Shown here piece after piece: positions 63,636 through 64,000 of a stretch of 64,000 nt of DNA. Below the pieces are notes generated by a model. The model ran no database searches, was not told the origin of the DNA, and worked only from the letters and a program-made list of their open reading frames with translations. The DNA comes from Streptomyces sp. H27-H5. Its GTDB lineage: Bacteria; Actinomycetota; Actinomycetes; Streptomycetales; Streptomycetaceae. Position 1 is the stretch's first letter. The number at the start of each line of letters is the position of its first letter. A program made the translations under genes and the position numbers. Location: NCBI RefSeq assembly GCF_026627505.1, contig NZ_JAPNLK010000013.1:62001-126000 (forward strand). The letters are read 5' to 3'.

Positions 63636-64000
63636 TCATTCCCCGGTTCGTCCGTCCCCGTTGGCTGCGTCCTTGGCTGCGTCGAGCACGCCGGGCAGGG
63701 CCCGGAGGAACGCGTCCGCCTCTGCCTCCGTCAGTACGTACGGGGGCATCAGCCGTACGACGTCGGGGGCGGGCGCGTTCACCAGGAAGCCGGCGTCCTG
63801 AGCCGCCTGCTGCACCAGGGCTGCGAGCGGCTCGGTCAGCACGATACCCAGCAGGAGGCCGGCGCCGCGGACGTGGGAGACCAGGTCGTGGCCCAGGCCC
63901 TCGATCCCGGAGCGCAGCCGTTCGCCGCGCGTCTTGACCCGGTCGAGCAGGCCGTCGGCGGCGATGGTGTCGATCACGGCGAGTCCGGCGGCGCAGGCGA
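63636..64000 (-). CDS. argD: Acetylornithine aminotransferase (N-terminal part beyond window)
   Basis: The C-terminal 121 codons of a class III PLP aminotransferase: [40 protein letters not shown], and the end motif [20 protein letters not shown]. Within the arginine cluster and directly before argR this is ArgD, which converts N-acetylglutamate semialdehyde to N-acetylornithine. The frame is open to the window edge. Confidence 0.93.
   Translation of the reverse strand, partial: ACAAGLAVIDTIAADGLLDRVKTRGERLRSGIEGLGHDLVSHVRGAGLLLGIVLTEPLAALVQQAAQDAGFLVNAPAPDVVRLMPPYVLTEAEADAFLRALPGVLDAAKDAANGDGRTGE

Overview
The window is high-GC actinobacterial chromosome and almost certainly comes from Streptomyces or a close relative. 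The clearest marker is SsgB at 28203-28616, whose sequence is essentially that of the sporulation protein of S. coelicolor. Supporting signs are the many GTG starts, short 4-base ATGA/GTGA gene overlaps, and hairpin terminators that mostly lack T-runs. No phage, transposase or CRISPR array is visible. Most of it is conserved core chromosome, with a few small accessory patches.

Left part (1-18700): secD (cut by the window edge), yajC, ruvB-ruvA-ruvC, a YebC-family regulator, pdxT-pdxS, a LemA-like membrane protein, then pimA-patA-pgsA for phosphatidylinositol mannosides, a HIT-family enzyme and thrS, nearly all on the minus strand. The same order is known from Mycobacterium tuberculosis (Rv2587c to Rv2614c). 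Here it is interrupted by plus-strand genes: an EF-G2-like GTPase, a large membrane protein and a small potassium-channel-like protein.

Accessory patch (18840-23840): a GNAT gene, then a TetR regulator and an SRPBCC-carotenoid oxygenase operon. Closely similar operator-like sequences precede the TetR gene and the operon. The oxygenase gene ends inside a 47-bp palindrome that also holds the stop codon of the convergent gene. Beyond it lie an uncharacterised 405-residue protein and a DUF4365 protein that overlap by one base.

Centre (24000-38300): a DnaQ-like exonuclease, two separate tRNA-Val(CAC) genes, large and small membrane proteins, ssgB, a CGNR zinc-finger protein, a DsbA-like protein, a tandem acetyltransferase, a pabB/pabC-like pair, a tRNA operon (Gly, Cys, three Val(GAC)), small orphan genes and a membrane-anchored Ser/Thr kinase with no external sensor.

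Right part (38300-64000): a TrmH-type methyltransferase, a cobalamin/siroheme group (bifunctional cysG/cobA, a very long BluB-CobT fusion, cobL), the methionine importer metN-metI-metQ, a decayed HAD gene, a sigma-factor-like gene, GDPD, a PlsC-type acyltransferase, a beta-helix-like membrane protein, an MFS pump with its TetR regulator, and arginine genes (argH, argG, argR, end of argD). The argG promoter carries two ARG-box-like palindromes, and ArgR is encoded 2 kb away.
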